Position numbers and translations under genes: made by a program. This document shows, one piece after another, positions 1 through 6,548 of a stretch of 64,000 bases of DNA; the first letter of the stretch is position 1, and each line of letters opens with the position of its first letter. Source of the stretch: Lutimaribacter_A marinistellae (GTDB lineage Bacteria; Pseudomonadota; Alphaproteobacteria; Rhodobacterales; Rhodobacteraceae); NCBI RefSeq assembly GCF_042648365.1, contig NZ_JBHRXI010000004.1, positions 62,001 through 126,000 on the forward strand, written 5' to 3'. The notes beneath the pieces are model-generated. The model saw nothing but the letters and a program-made list of their open reading frames with translations. It was not told where the DNA came from and searched no databases.

Positions 1-273
1 AAAACAAGTGAAATTTTTCTCTTAAGAACACGGAAAGACAGGGGCGAGCACGGATCATTTTTTCGCCTTCAGACCTTAGCCAACCAAGACAACCAAAAAG
101 AAATTGATCGGCTTATGCGTCAAAAGCGTTCAAGGCTCCGACTGCAGATTTTGGCACGCGATCCAGTTACGCAGGTAGAAGCAGTCATTGAGCGAAGTTT
201 TAAGTATCCTGAAGATTTCTTCCAGGGGCGGCATCATGGGTCGCGTGAAAAGAAAATGGAACCTCTAAGGTGA
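1..273 (+). CDS. Hypothetical protein, 5'-truncated by the window edge
   Basis: A reading frame is open from the first base to a TGA at 271-273 (90 codons). I do not recognise the family. The visible part is hydrophilic and rich in Arg, Lys and Gln, with an 'RLMRQKRSRLRLQ' basic stretch near the middle and no membrane segment. Its base composition is clearly more AT-rich than the rest of the window, which suggests a different history, but only the 3' end is visible. Its stop overlaps the GTG start of the patatin gene (GTGA), the usual sign of translational coupling, and this supports it being a real gene. Function unknown. Confidence 0.5.
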   Translation, partial: KTSEIFLLRTRKDRGEHGSFFRLQTLANQDNQKEIDRLMRQKRSRLRLQILARDPVTQVEAVIERSFKYPEDFFQGRHHGSREKKMEPLR

Positions 274-1103
274 CCAATATCGCTCAAGACCCCGAACAGA
301 TCGTCTTTTCCGGCGGCGGATTGCGCTGTTTCTGGCAGGGTGGCTTCATGACCCGGCTGGCGAAAGAGCGGCGTTTTGCGCCCGCCCGCGTCACCGGCGT
401 CAGCGGCGGGGCGCTGGCTGCCGTGGCCTGGATCTCGGGGAACGAACGCAGGCTTCTCGATACGATGTGCGCCGCTTTCGAAGAGCGCGACCACAATCTC
501 GACCTTTTTGCCGCCGATGACGCGGGAATCACCCCGCACCAGCACCTCTATTGCAAGGTCGTGGCGCAGGTTGTGGACGATGCCGCCGCGCGCAAAGTGG
601 CCGAGGGACCAGCGCTGCAGATCCTCATCGCCCATCCGCCCGACAGCCCCGCGCCGCGCCTGACCGGCACCGCGCTCGCCGCCAGTTACGAGGCAGAGTT
701 GCACATCGTCGGCTCCCCGCATTTCAACTGGGCGGAAAAGCTTGGCCTGACCGCACATCTGGTCGACGCGAACAAGGCCGCGCGCGACGGTCGTCTCGTC
801 GACCTCGTCTCGGCTGCTGCCGTCATCCCGCCAGTGTTCGAGCCCCCGTTATGGGAAGGCAAACCCGTGGTCGATGGCGGCATGGCCGACCAGGCGCCGA
901 TGCCCGAACCGGACAGGGGGCAGACGATGGTGCTTCTGACCCGGCGCTACGCCCGCCTGCCCGAGGTGGCGGACCGCACATATCTTTGGCCCAGCGAGGA
1001 GACACCGGCAGACAAGATCGATTTCACCGACCCACAGAAACTGCGCGACACATGGGCCTTGGGAGAGCGCGACGCAGCGACCTTCCTCGACGACTTCGCG
1101 TAA
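270..1103 (+). CDS. Patatin-like phospholipase / acyl hydrolase
   Basis: A 277-aa protein with the patatin layout: an N-terminal glycine-rich oxyanion loop (SGGGLRCFWQGG, about residues 14-25), the nucleophile elbow GVSGG (GxSxG, about residue 43) and the Asp of the Ser-Asp dyad in VDGGMADQ (about residue 202). Such proteins hydrolyse acyl esters of lipids. No signal peptide is visible, so it is probably cytoplasmic. The GTG start overlaps the stop of the upstream frame by four bases. It lies just before phaB; some patatin-like proteins are associated with PHB granules, but a link here is only positional. Confidence 0.85.
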   Translation: MTNIAQDPEQIVFSGGGLRCFWQGGFMTRLAKERRFAPARVTGVSGGALAAVAWISGNERRLLDTMCAAFEERDHNLDLFAADDAGITPHQHLYCKVVAQVVDDAAARKVAEGPALQILIAHPPDSPAPRLTGTALAASYEAELHIVGSPHFNWAEKLGLTAHLVDANKAARDGRLVDLVSAAAVIPPVFEPPLWEGKPVVDGGMADQAPMPEPDRGQTMVLLTRRYARLPEVADRTYLWPSEETPADKIDFTDPQKLRDTWALGERDAATFLDDFA

Positions 1104-1170
1104 TAATCTTGCGAACCAAACCCTTTAGCTAGTAACAAACTTACCAAGACATGCCAGAACGGAGGACATC

Positions 1171-1893
1171 ATGGCAAAAGTAGCACTCGTGACCGGCGGC
1201 AGCCGGGGCATCGGCGAAGCAATTTCCAAAGCGTTGAAAGCCGAAGGCTACGAGGTCGCCGCGACCTATGCCGGGAATGACGAAAAGGCCGCCGCCTTTA
1301 CCGAGGCGACCGGCATCAAGACCTACAAGTGGAACGTGGGCGATTACGCCGCCTCCAAGGATGGCATCGCCAAGGTCGAGGCCGATCTCGGCCCGATCGA
1401 CGTGGTCGTCGCCAATGCAGGCATCACCCGCGACGCGCCCTTCCACAAGATGAGCCCCGAACAGTGGCAAGAGGTGATCGACACCAACCTCACCGGTGTG
1501 TTCAACACCGTTCACCCCGTCTGGCCCGGCATGCGCGAGCGTGGCTTTGGCCGGATCATCGTGATCTCGTCGATCAACGGCCAAAAGGGCCAGTTCGGTC
1601 AGGTGAACTATGCCGCGACCAAGGCGGGCGACCTGGGGATCGTGAAATCGCTGGCGCAAGAGGGCGCGGCCAAGGGCATCACGGCCAACGCGATCTGCCC
1701 CGGCTACATCGCGACCGAGATGGTGATGGCGGTTCCCGAGAAGGTGCGCGAATCGATCATCAAGGGCATCCCCGCCGGCCGCCTCGGAGAGCCCGAGGAA
1801 ATCGCGCGCTGCGTTGTTTTCCTCGCGTCCGAGGATTCGCAGTTCATCAACGGCTCGACCATCTCGGCCAATGGCGGCCAGTTCTTCGTCTAA
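1171..1893 (+). CDS. phaB: Acetoacetyl-CoA reductase (PHB biosynthesis)
   Basis: A 240-aa short-chain dehydrogenase. It has the N-terminal cofactor loop TGGSRGIGEA, the NAG-type motif (ANAG), the catalytic Ser in VISSINGQKGQFGQ and the YAATK catalytic pair. The 'INGQKGQFGQxNY' context and the length match PhaB/FabG-like acetoacetyl-CoA reductases, which reduce acetoacetyl-CoA with NADPH to (R)-3-hydroxybutyryl-CoA for polyhydroxybutyrate. A clear GGAGG lies 6 bases before the ATG. A thiolase of the matching first step is in this window but about 41 kb away (42750-43922), so the two are not in one operon. A strong hairpin terminator follows. Confidence 0.9.
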   Translation: MAKVALVTGGSRGIGEAISKALKAEGYEVAATYAGNDEKAAAFTEATGIKTYKWNVGDYAASKDGIAKVEADLGPIDVVVANAGITRDAPFHKMSPEQWQEVIDTNLTGVFNTVHPVWPGMRERGFGRIIVISSINGQKGQFGQVNYAATKAGDLGIVKSLAQEGAAKGITANAICPGYIATEMVMAVPEKVRESIIKGIPAGRLGEPEEIARCVVFLASEDSQFINGSTISANGGQFFV

Positions 1894-1910
1894 GCCATCC
1901 CGCAACTGAC

Positions 1911-1939
1911 AAGGGCCGTCCGATCCGGGCGGCCCTTTT
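1911..1939 (+). terminator. Rho-independent terminator after phaB (probably bidirectional)
   Basis: A 12-bp stem (AAGGGCCGTCCG / CGGGCGGCCCTT, one G-T pair) with a 3-nt loop, followed by TTC. The A pair on the other side makes it usable for the minus-strand small gene that converges on phaB. Confidence 0.75.
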
Positions 1940-1984
1940 CGTTTGTGTCGAGGGGGTCAGGGCCCGGATTCAGGGGGTACCGCC

Positions 1985-2033
1985 TTGTACAAAACGGTCA
2001 ATCGGTCCTCTGTACCCTGTACAAAACGGTCAA
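1985..2033 (-). repeat. Pair of 17-nt repeats at 32-bp pitch (first locus)
   Basis: TTGTACAAAACGGTCAA lies at 1985-2001, and the same sequence with one change (C at the first base) at 2017-2033, exactly 32 bp apart. A degenerate third copy keeping GTACAAA falls on the same pitch at 2049-2065. Read on the minus strand (TTGACCGTTTTGTACAA) the pair lies between the stop of the 36-aa gene (2120) and the terminator hairpin (1937-1911). The same 17-mer pair, in the same relation to a stop and a terminator, is found after rpsO at 15873-15921. Its function is unknown. Confidence 0.8.
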
Positions 2034-2119
2034 TTTGCGATCTCGGGCAAGTACAAAGTTTCGGGGCCGATCCCGTCGGACCGGCCCCGTCTCATCCCGT
2101 AAGAACGCGCGCGCTGCGC

Positions 2120-2230
2120 TCAGCGGGAACCGAAAAGCCACTCCCACGCTTGACGAACGACGTCCGCGCGCGCCTCATGCGCACGGCGAAAAGCGGTCTG
2201 GGTCTTGGGCGTTGCACTCATCTCGGTCAT
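2120..2230 (-). CDS. Small conserved-looking protein, 36 aa
   Basis: This short frame has a near-perfect Shine-Dalgarno (AGGAGG, 2236-2241 on the minus strand) five bases before its ATG. The product begins MTEMSATPKTQTAFRRAHEA and ends WEWLFGSR: an Arg/Ala-rich amphipathic segment followed by a Trp-rich tail. I do not know its function; it looks like the small RAH-containing proteins seen in Rhodobacteraceae, from memory only. It is divergent from the LysR gene and converges on phaB, with the 17-nt repeat pair in its 3' flank. The perfect ribosome-binding site and protein-like composition are the evidence; conservation should be tested. Confidence 0.6.
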   Translation of the reverse strand: MTEMSATPKTQTAFRRAHEARADVVRQAWEWLFGSR

Positions 2231-2344
2231 GGCGGCCTCCTGGCTTCGCTTCAGATCAACTTGACTTGACCTGAACTTGGACTGCCGTGCATAGCTTTAC
2301 AAACGAGAGTTTTGCGTTCTTCAGTTAAGGAAATTTTACCCGGC

Positions 2345-3292
2345 ATGTCCGATCGCCTTCCGCCCCTGACCGCCCTGCGGGCCTTCGAGGCTGCCGCGCG
2401 GCATCTGTCTTTTGCCAAGGCCGCCGATGAGCTTGGGGTCACCCCCGCCGCCCTGTCGTTCCAGATCAAATCCCTCGAAGAGCATCTGGGCCAACAGGTC
2501 TTTCACCGCCACAACCGCGCCGTCACCCTGACCGAGGCAGGCCGCGCACTTTCGCCTGGAGTCACAAATGGATTCAATGAGTTACAGTCGGCATGGGTGA
2601 CTGCAAAACGGCTTGGGGACAATACGACCCTGACGGTAACCGCGGGTCCCGCGCTGACCGCGAAATGGCTCGCTCCGCGCCTTTACGAGTTCGCCCGCGC
2701 ACACCCCGAGATCGACCTTCGGTTTTCGGCAACCCTGCGCACAATGGACCTGGAACGCGACGAAGTCGATGTCGCCATCCGCTTCGGCTATGGTCAGGAT
2801 GACGGGCTGTACTCGGTTCCCGTTCGCGAAGAATGGCTGACACCGGTCATGACACCGGCCCTTGCCGAAGAGTATTCGACGCCGGAAAGCCTGATCAAAG
2901 CCCCGCTGATCCACGACGATTCCCTCGATTTCCTGAGACCACGCTGCGATTGGCCGGCGTGGTTTCGCGCGGTGGGAATCGCGCATCGGCCCGAACACGG
3001 GACACATTTTTCCAACGCGGATCACGCGATCGATGCCGCCGTGGCCGGGATGGGCGTGGCGCTTGGCAGACGTGCGATGATCATCGGTGACCTGCTCGAA
3101 GGACGGCTTGTCGCCCCGTTCAAAACAGCGATTCAGACCGCCGCCCGGTTCCGGTTTCTTTGTCTGAAAGGGGCCGAAACGCGCCCGCAGATTGCCGCCT
3201 TTCGTGACTGGTTTCTCGCTGAAACGGCAAAGACTGCGCATATCTCGGACGCGTTCGAGATCATTCCGGTCGAGTCGCTGCCCCCGGAGTGA
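2345..3292 (+). CDS. LysR-family transcriptional regulator, GcvA-like
   Basis: A 315-aa LysR regulator. The N-terminal winged helix-turn-helix (residues about 5-65: LTALRAFEAAARHLSFAKAA, then TPAALSFQIKSLEEHLG) is typical of the GcvA branch, and the effector-binding domain follows (LTVTAGPALTAKWLAPRL, then DVAIRFGYGQ). An in-frame ATG 33 bases upstream exists, but the ATG at 2345 matches where the family begins and has an AAGGA about 12 bases before it. It is divergent from the 36-aa small gene, so the 114-bp gap between them (2231-2344) probably holds both promoters. The target genes cannot be told from sequence. Confidence 0.88.
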   Translation: MSDRLPPLTALRAFEAAARHLSFAKAADELGVTPAALSFQIKSLEEHLGQQVFHRHNRAVTLTEAGRALSPGVTNGFNELQSAWVTAKRLGDNTTLTVTAGPALTAKWLAPRLYEFARAHPEIDLRFSATLRTMDLERDEVDVAIRFGYGQDDGLYSVPVREEWLTPVMTPALAEEYSTPESLIKAPLIHDDSLDFLRPRCDWPAWFRAVGIAHRPEHGTHFSNADHAIDAAVAGMGVALGRRAMIIGDLLEGRLVAPFKTAIQTAARFRFLCLKGAETRPQIAAFRDWFLAETAKTAHISDAFEIIPVESLPPE

Positions 3293-3403
3293 GGCGTCGA
3301 TTCCTGCGCTTGAGATGGTGATTTCGGCAATGTGTTGGCCGGGCATTCCGTCGCGGTCCCGGTAAGGCGGCGCGACCGATGCCGCGCTCGCCCGCTTGCG
3401 CGC

Positions 3404-3568
3404 TCAGTTCGACAGACGCGCAATTTCTTCCTTGAGTTTCAATTTCTTCTTCTTGAGCTTGGCGATCTGTAGATCGTCGATACTGGGGGAACGCTGGGCT
3501 TCTTCGACCTGGATACTGAGGGTTGCGTGCTTCTTCTTCAGTTCGGTCAGATGCGCGCTCAGGCTCAT
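3404..3568 (-). CDS. YdcH/DUF465-family small coiled-coil protein
   Basis: A 54-aa protein, almost wholly charged alpha-helix, with the DUF465 pattern: an N-terminal 'LSAHLTELKKKHATLSIQVEEAQ' helix, a 'SIDDLQIAKLKKKKLKLKEEI' Lys-rich helix and a short end. The start was chosen at 3568 because AGGAGG lies at 3575-3580, six bases upstream; a longer frame to 3661 has no such support. The family is widespread in proteobacteria and has no settled function. It lies downstream of DUF2007 and trmN6 on the same strand. Confidence 0.85.
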   Translation of the reverse strand: MSLSAHLTELKKKHATLSIQVEEAQRSPSIDDLQIAKLKKKKLKLKEEIARLSN

Positions 3569-3657
3569 GGCATTCCTCCTTGTCAGGTTTGTAACACTCC
3601 AAGTTGACCATATCCAAAGCGACCTGTCACGCCGAAGACGCATCGAATACCCGCATT

Positions 3658-4449
3658 TCACCTATGTGCTGGCCGACCGCTTTCAGGCCAGGGCAAGGCA
3701 GCACCGTCGCGCAGGACCGCCCTGATCGCGGGGCGATAGTGCTCTGCGTCGCGCTCGTGGCGATCGCCTTCGTGCAATATCAGCGGCGCATGCAGGCGAA
3801 AGGGCGTCTTCCCTCCCTTTCTCGCACGCAGGATCACGAGCTCAGCCGAACGCGAGGGGCGCGCGGAGAGGGGCAGAACCTCCACCGCGCCCAGACGCGC
3901 ATCAATGGCCGACAGCATGTCGGGCAGACGATCCGCCTTCTGGATCATGTGCAGATGCCCGCCGTGAACAAGACGCCGCGCGGCGACATCGACCCAGTCG
4001 GCAAGTGGCGTCTCTTCGCGCAGGGCGGTCCGTCGGCCCGGATCATGAGAGGGGCTGTGCGCGTCCGCCCGGTAATATGGCGGGTTCGCAATGACGTGAT
4101 GGACCTGCAATTGCCGGAACTCGGCCGGCGGGGCCGAAAGATCACCCTCGATCACCTGACCGTCCACCCCGTTTTCGAGCATGTTGCGACAGGCCAGATC
4201 GGCATAGGCCGGTTGCAGCTCCAGCCCGACGAGGGAAAGGCCCGGAACCCTTGCCCCAAGCGCAAGAAACGCCGCCCCGGCGCCACATCCAAGCTCCAGC
4301 ACAGCTTGGCCCGTGCGGGCCGGGACACTTGCGGCCAACAGCACGGGATCCACTCCGGCACGGTACCCCCGCCGAGGTTGCCATAACTGCAGGCGTCCGC
4401 CGAGAAAAGCATCAAGGCTCAACTCCTCGACATCGAAGGCGGGCTTCAT
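3658..4449 (-). CDS. tRNA1(Val) A37 N6-methyltransferase-like (TrmN6/YfiC family)
   Basis: A 263-aa SAM-dependent methyltransferase. SAM motif I is LELGCGAGAAFLALG (about residues 51-65), and the N6-adenine methyltransferase motif IV, NPPYY, follows at about residue 124. The early RRGYRAGVDPVLLAA segment is typical of TrmN6, which methylates A37 of tRNA1(Val). Its ATG overlaps the stop of the DUF2007 gene by four bases (ATGA), so the two are translationally coupled. RNA versus other substrates cannot be told from the motifs alone, but the family fit is good. Confidence 0.85.
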   Translation of the reverse strand: MKPAFDVEELSLDAFLGGRLQLWQPRRGYRAGVDPVLLAASVPARTGQAVLELGCGAGAAFLALGARVPGLSLVGLELQPAYADLACRNMLENGVDGQVIEGDLSAPPAEFRQLQVHHVIANPPYYRADAHSPSHDPGRRTALREETPLADWVDVAARRLVHGGHLHMIQKADRLPDMLSAIDARLGAVEVLPLSARPSRSAELVILRARKGGKTPFRLHAPLILHEGDRHERDAEHYRPAIRAVLRDGAALPWPESGRPAHR

Positions 4450-4658
4450 CGCAGAGGGATCTGGTTGTCGCGCATGACCCTGAGCGCCGCGTCGTGATCG
4501 TCGTCGCGCACCATCAGGCGCCGCGGAAAGATGCCGATCCCGCCTTCGAGGATGCTCATATTTACGTCCATTTCAAAGCAGTCTATATCCTCGCCTTCGA
4601 GAAGGGCTGACGCGAAGGCGATTATTGTCGGATCGGTGCTGCGTAATAGCTCTTTCAT
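4446..4658 (-). CDS. DUF2007 (putative signal-transducing) protein
   Basis: A 70-aa protein starting MKELLRSTDPTIIAFASALL. It fits DUF2007, small proteins with a ferredoxin-like fold of unknown function, in which the phrase 'LLEGEGIxxF' is typical (here LLEGEDIDCFEMD). A longer frame runs upstream to 4913, but that part is the shadow of the polyprenyl synthase gene. First of three minus-strand genes (DUF2007, trmN6, DUF465) and divergent from the polyprenyl synthase, with a 58-bp gap. Confidence 0.82.
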   Translation of the reverse strand: MKELLRSTDPTIIAFASALLEGEDIDCFEMDVNMSILEGGIGIFPRRLMVRDDDHDAALRVMRDNQIPLR

Positions 4659-4716
4659 GGGGATGGATGTAAGGGCAAGCCGGGGCCGGAGTCGAGCCTT
4701 GTACCGCGAGGGTTTC

Positions 4717-5715
4717 ATGGACGGAAACACGATCACCAAACCGCACGACCGCATGGCCACGGCGCTTGCCCCGAGGATGGACGCGGTCAACACACTGATC
4801 CGCAGGCGGATGGCCTCGGAACACGCCCCGCGCATACCCGAGGTGACCGCGCATCTTGTCGAAGCAGGAGGAAAGCGCCTGCGACCGATGCTGACGCTCG
4901 CCGCTGCCTCCATCTTCGGCTACGAGGGCGAGGATGACGTCCGGCTGGCCGCGACGGTCGAGTTCATTCATACCGCGACGCTGCTGCATGATGACGTGGT
5001 CGACGAAAGCGCACAAAGGCGTGGCCGCCCCACGGCCAACCTTCTGTGGGACAATAAAAGCTCGGTCCTGGTGGGCGACTACCTGTTCGCACGCAGTTTC
5101 CAGCTGATGGTCGAAACCGGCTCGCTGCGCGTTCTCGACATCCTGTGCAACGCGTCGGCAACGATTGCCGAGGGCGAGGTGCTGCAAATGACCGCAGCAA
5201 CCGATCTGGGCACGGACGAGGCGGTCTACTTGCAGGTGGTGCGTGGCAAGACCGCAGCGCTATTCGCCGCGGCGACCGAGGTTGGCGGTGTCATTTCCGG
5301 CGCTGACGAAAAACAGGTCGAGGCGCTGCGGAACTATGGCGATGCGCTGGGTATTGCGTTCCAGATCGTGGATGACCTGTTGGATTATCAAGGCGACAGC
5401 GCGGCCACGGGCAAGAACGTTGGCGACGATTTCCGCGAGCGGAAACTGACCCTGCCCGTGATCAAAGCGGTTGCCCAGGCCACGCCCGAAGAACGCGCCT
5501 TTTGGGAGCGGACGATCGAGAAAGGCCGACAGGAAGAGGGCGACCTCGACCACGCGCTGCAACTGATGGAAAAGTACGGCACGCTTGATGCGACCCGCGC
5601 GGATGCGCTGGAATGGGCTTCCCGGGCAAAGAAAGCGCTTGAACTCGTGCCGGCGCACGAGGTGCGCGACATGTTGCACGACCTGGCCGATTACGTGGTC
5701 GCGCGGCTGAACTAA
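4717..5715 (+). CDS. ddsA: Polyprenyl (probably decaprenyl) diphosphate synthase
   Basis: A 332-aa trans-prenyltransferase with both aspartate-rich motifs: DDVVDE in LLHDDVVDESAQRRGRPTAN (first DDxxD) and DDLLDY in QIVDDLLDYQG (second DDxxD). GGKRLRP binds isopentenyl diphosphate. The length and sequence style match the long-chain synthases that make the ubiquinone side chain; in this lineage ubiquinone-10 is usual, so the decaprenyl product is an inference. ATG 4717 was chosen because homologous sequence begins just after it. It ends on CTAA, shared with the stop of ispE on the other strand. Confidence 0.88.
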   Translation: MDGNTITKPHDRMATALAPRMDAVNTLIRRRMASEHAPRIPEVTAHLVEAGGKRLRPMLTLAAASIFGYEGEDDVRLAATVEFIHTATLLHDDVVDESAQRRGRPTANLLWDNKSSVLVGDYLFARSFQLMVETGSLRVLDILCNASATIAEGEVLQMTAATDLGTDEAVYLQVVRGKTAALFAAATEVGGVISGADEKQVEALRNYGDALGIAFQIVDDLLDYQGDSAATGKNVGDDFRERKLTLPVIKAVAQATPEERAFWERTIEKGRQEEGDLDHALQLMEKYGTLDATRADALEWASRAKKALELVPAHEVRDMLHDLADYVVARLN

Positions 5716-6548
5716 AGAAGGCGCCCGGCGCGGCACCACCATTCGGGATGCGCCCGGCTGAGCTTGTCGCACGCGGTTTCGGCGGCACCGCTGCCGTCAG
5801 GGAACAGGGCGAAGCAGGTTGCGCCCGACCCCGACATGCGGGCGATCAGCGGGGCCATCAGGTCAAGCTCGGTCAGAACCTCGCCGATCTCGGGCCGTAG
5901 GTTGCAGGCGGGCACCTGAAGGTCGTTGCGCTGCGTATGCAGCCATTCCGCCAGAGCCGTCTCGTCAGCCCATGCCGGAAGGTCGTCGGGCATGGCGTCG
6001 TTGTCGGCCCTGTCCAGCACGCGGAACACGGCGGGTGTTTCGACCTGAACACCGGGGTTCACCAGCACGATTTCTGTCGGGGGAAGGACCAACGGGTCTG
6101 AGAGCCGCTCACCCACGCCCTGCATGCGTCGCGGGCGCGGATCAAGGCAGACAGGAAGGTCAGCGCCCAGAGAGGCAGTCTCTGATGCGCTGGGCAGATC
6201 CACGGTCCAAAGTTCGGACAGCAAACGTATTGCCGCTGCCGCGTCGGACGATCCACCACCGATACCAGAGGCCGCAGGCAGGTGCTTTTCCAACTCCAAC
6301 ACAGCGCCACGCAATCCGCCAAGCCATTCTGCCGCCCGCCAGACAAGGTTGCTGCTGTCCTCCGGGACACCTGCGGCCATTGGGCCCGACACGGACAGCG
6401 AGAGTTTATCTGCCACGCGCGCCGACACGGTATCGCCGATGCTGGCAAAGGCGACCAGCGAGTCGAGCAGGTGATAGCCATCCGGCCGCCGGCCGGTCAC
6501 ATGAAGCGTCAGGTTGATCTTGGCGGGAGCAAATCCCTTACTGATCAT
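5712..6548 (-). CDS. ispE: 4-diphosphocytidyl-2-C-methyl-D-erythritol kinase
   Basis: A 278-aa GHMP kinase of the MEP isoprenoid pathway. It has the N-terminal APAKINLTLHV signature with the catalytic Lys, the GHMP ATP loop ASGIGGGSSDAAA (about residues 90-102) and the C-terminal MSGSGATCFALF motif. Start at 6548 (MISKGFAPAKIN); it overlaps the end of the upstream TPR gene by 11 bases. Its stop is convergent with and overlaps that of the polyprenyl synthase by four bases (CTAA). IspE makes precursors that the neighbouring prenyl synthase consumes. Confidence 0.93.
   Translation of the reverse strand: MISKGFAPAKINLTLHVTGRRPDGYHLLDSLVAFASIGDTVSARVADKLSLSVSGPMAAGVPEDSSNLVWRAAEWLGGLRGAVLELEKHLPAASGIGGGSSDAAAAIRLLSELWTVDLPSASETASLGADLPVCLDPRPRRMQGVGERLSDPLVLPPTEIVLVNPGVQVETPAVFRVLDRADNDAMPDDLPAWADETALAEWLHTQRNDLQVPACNLRPEIGEVLTELDLMAPLIARMSGSGATCFALFPDGSGAAETACDKLSRAHPEWWCRAGRLL

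Noticed and set aside
1943..2269. Plus-strand frames of about 108 aa through the repeat pair
   Set aside because: They cross the repeats and the minus-strand small gene, lack a good ribosome-binding site and have Arg/Ser/Pro-rich, antisense-like composition.
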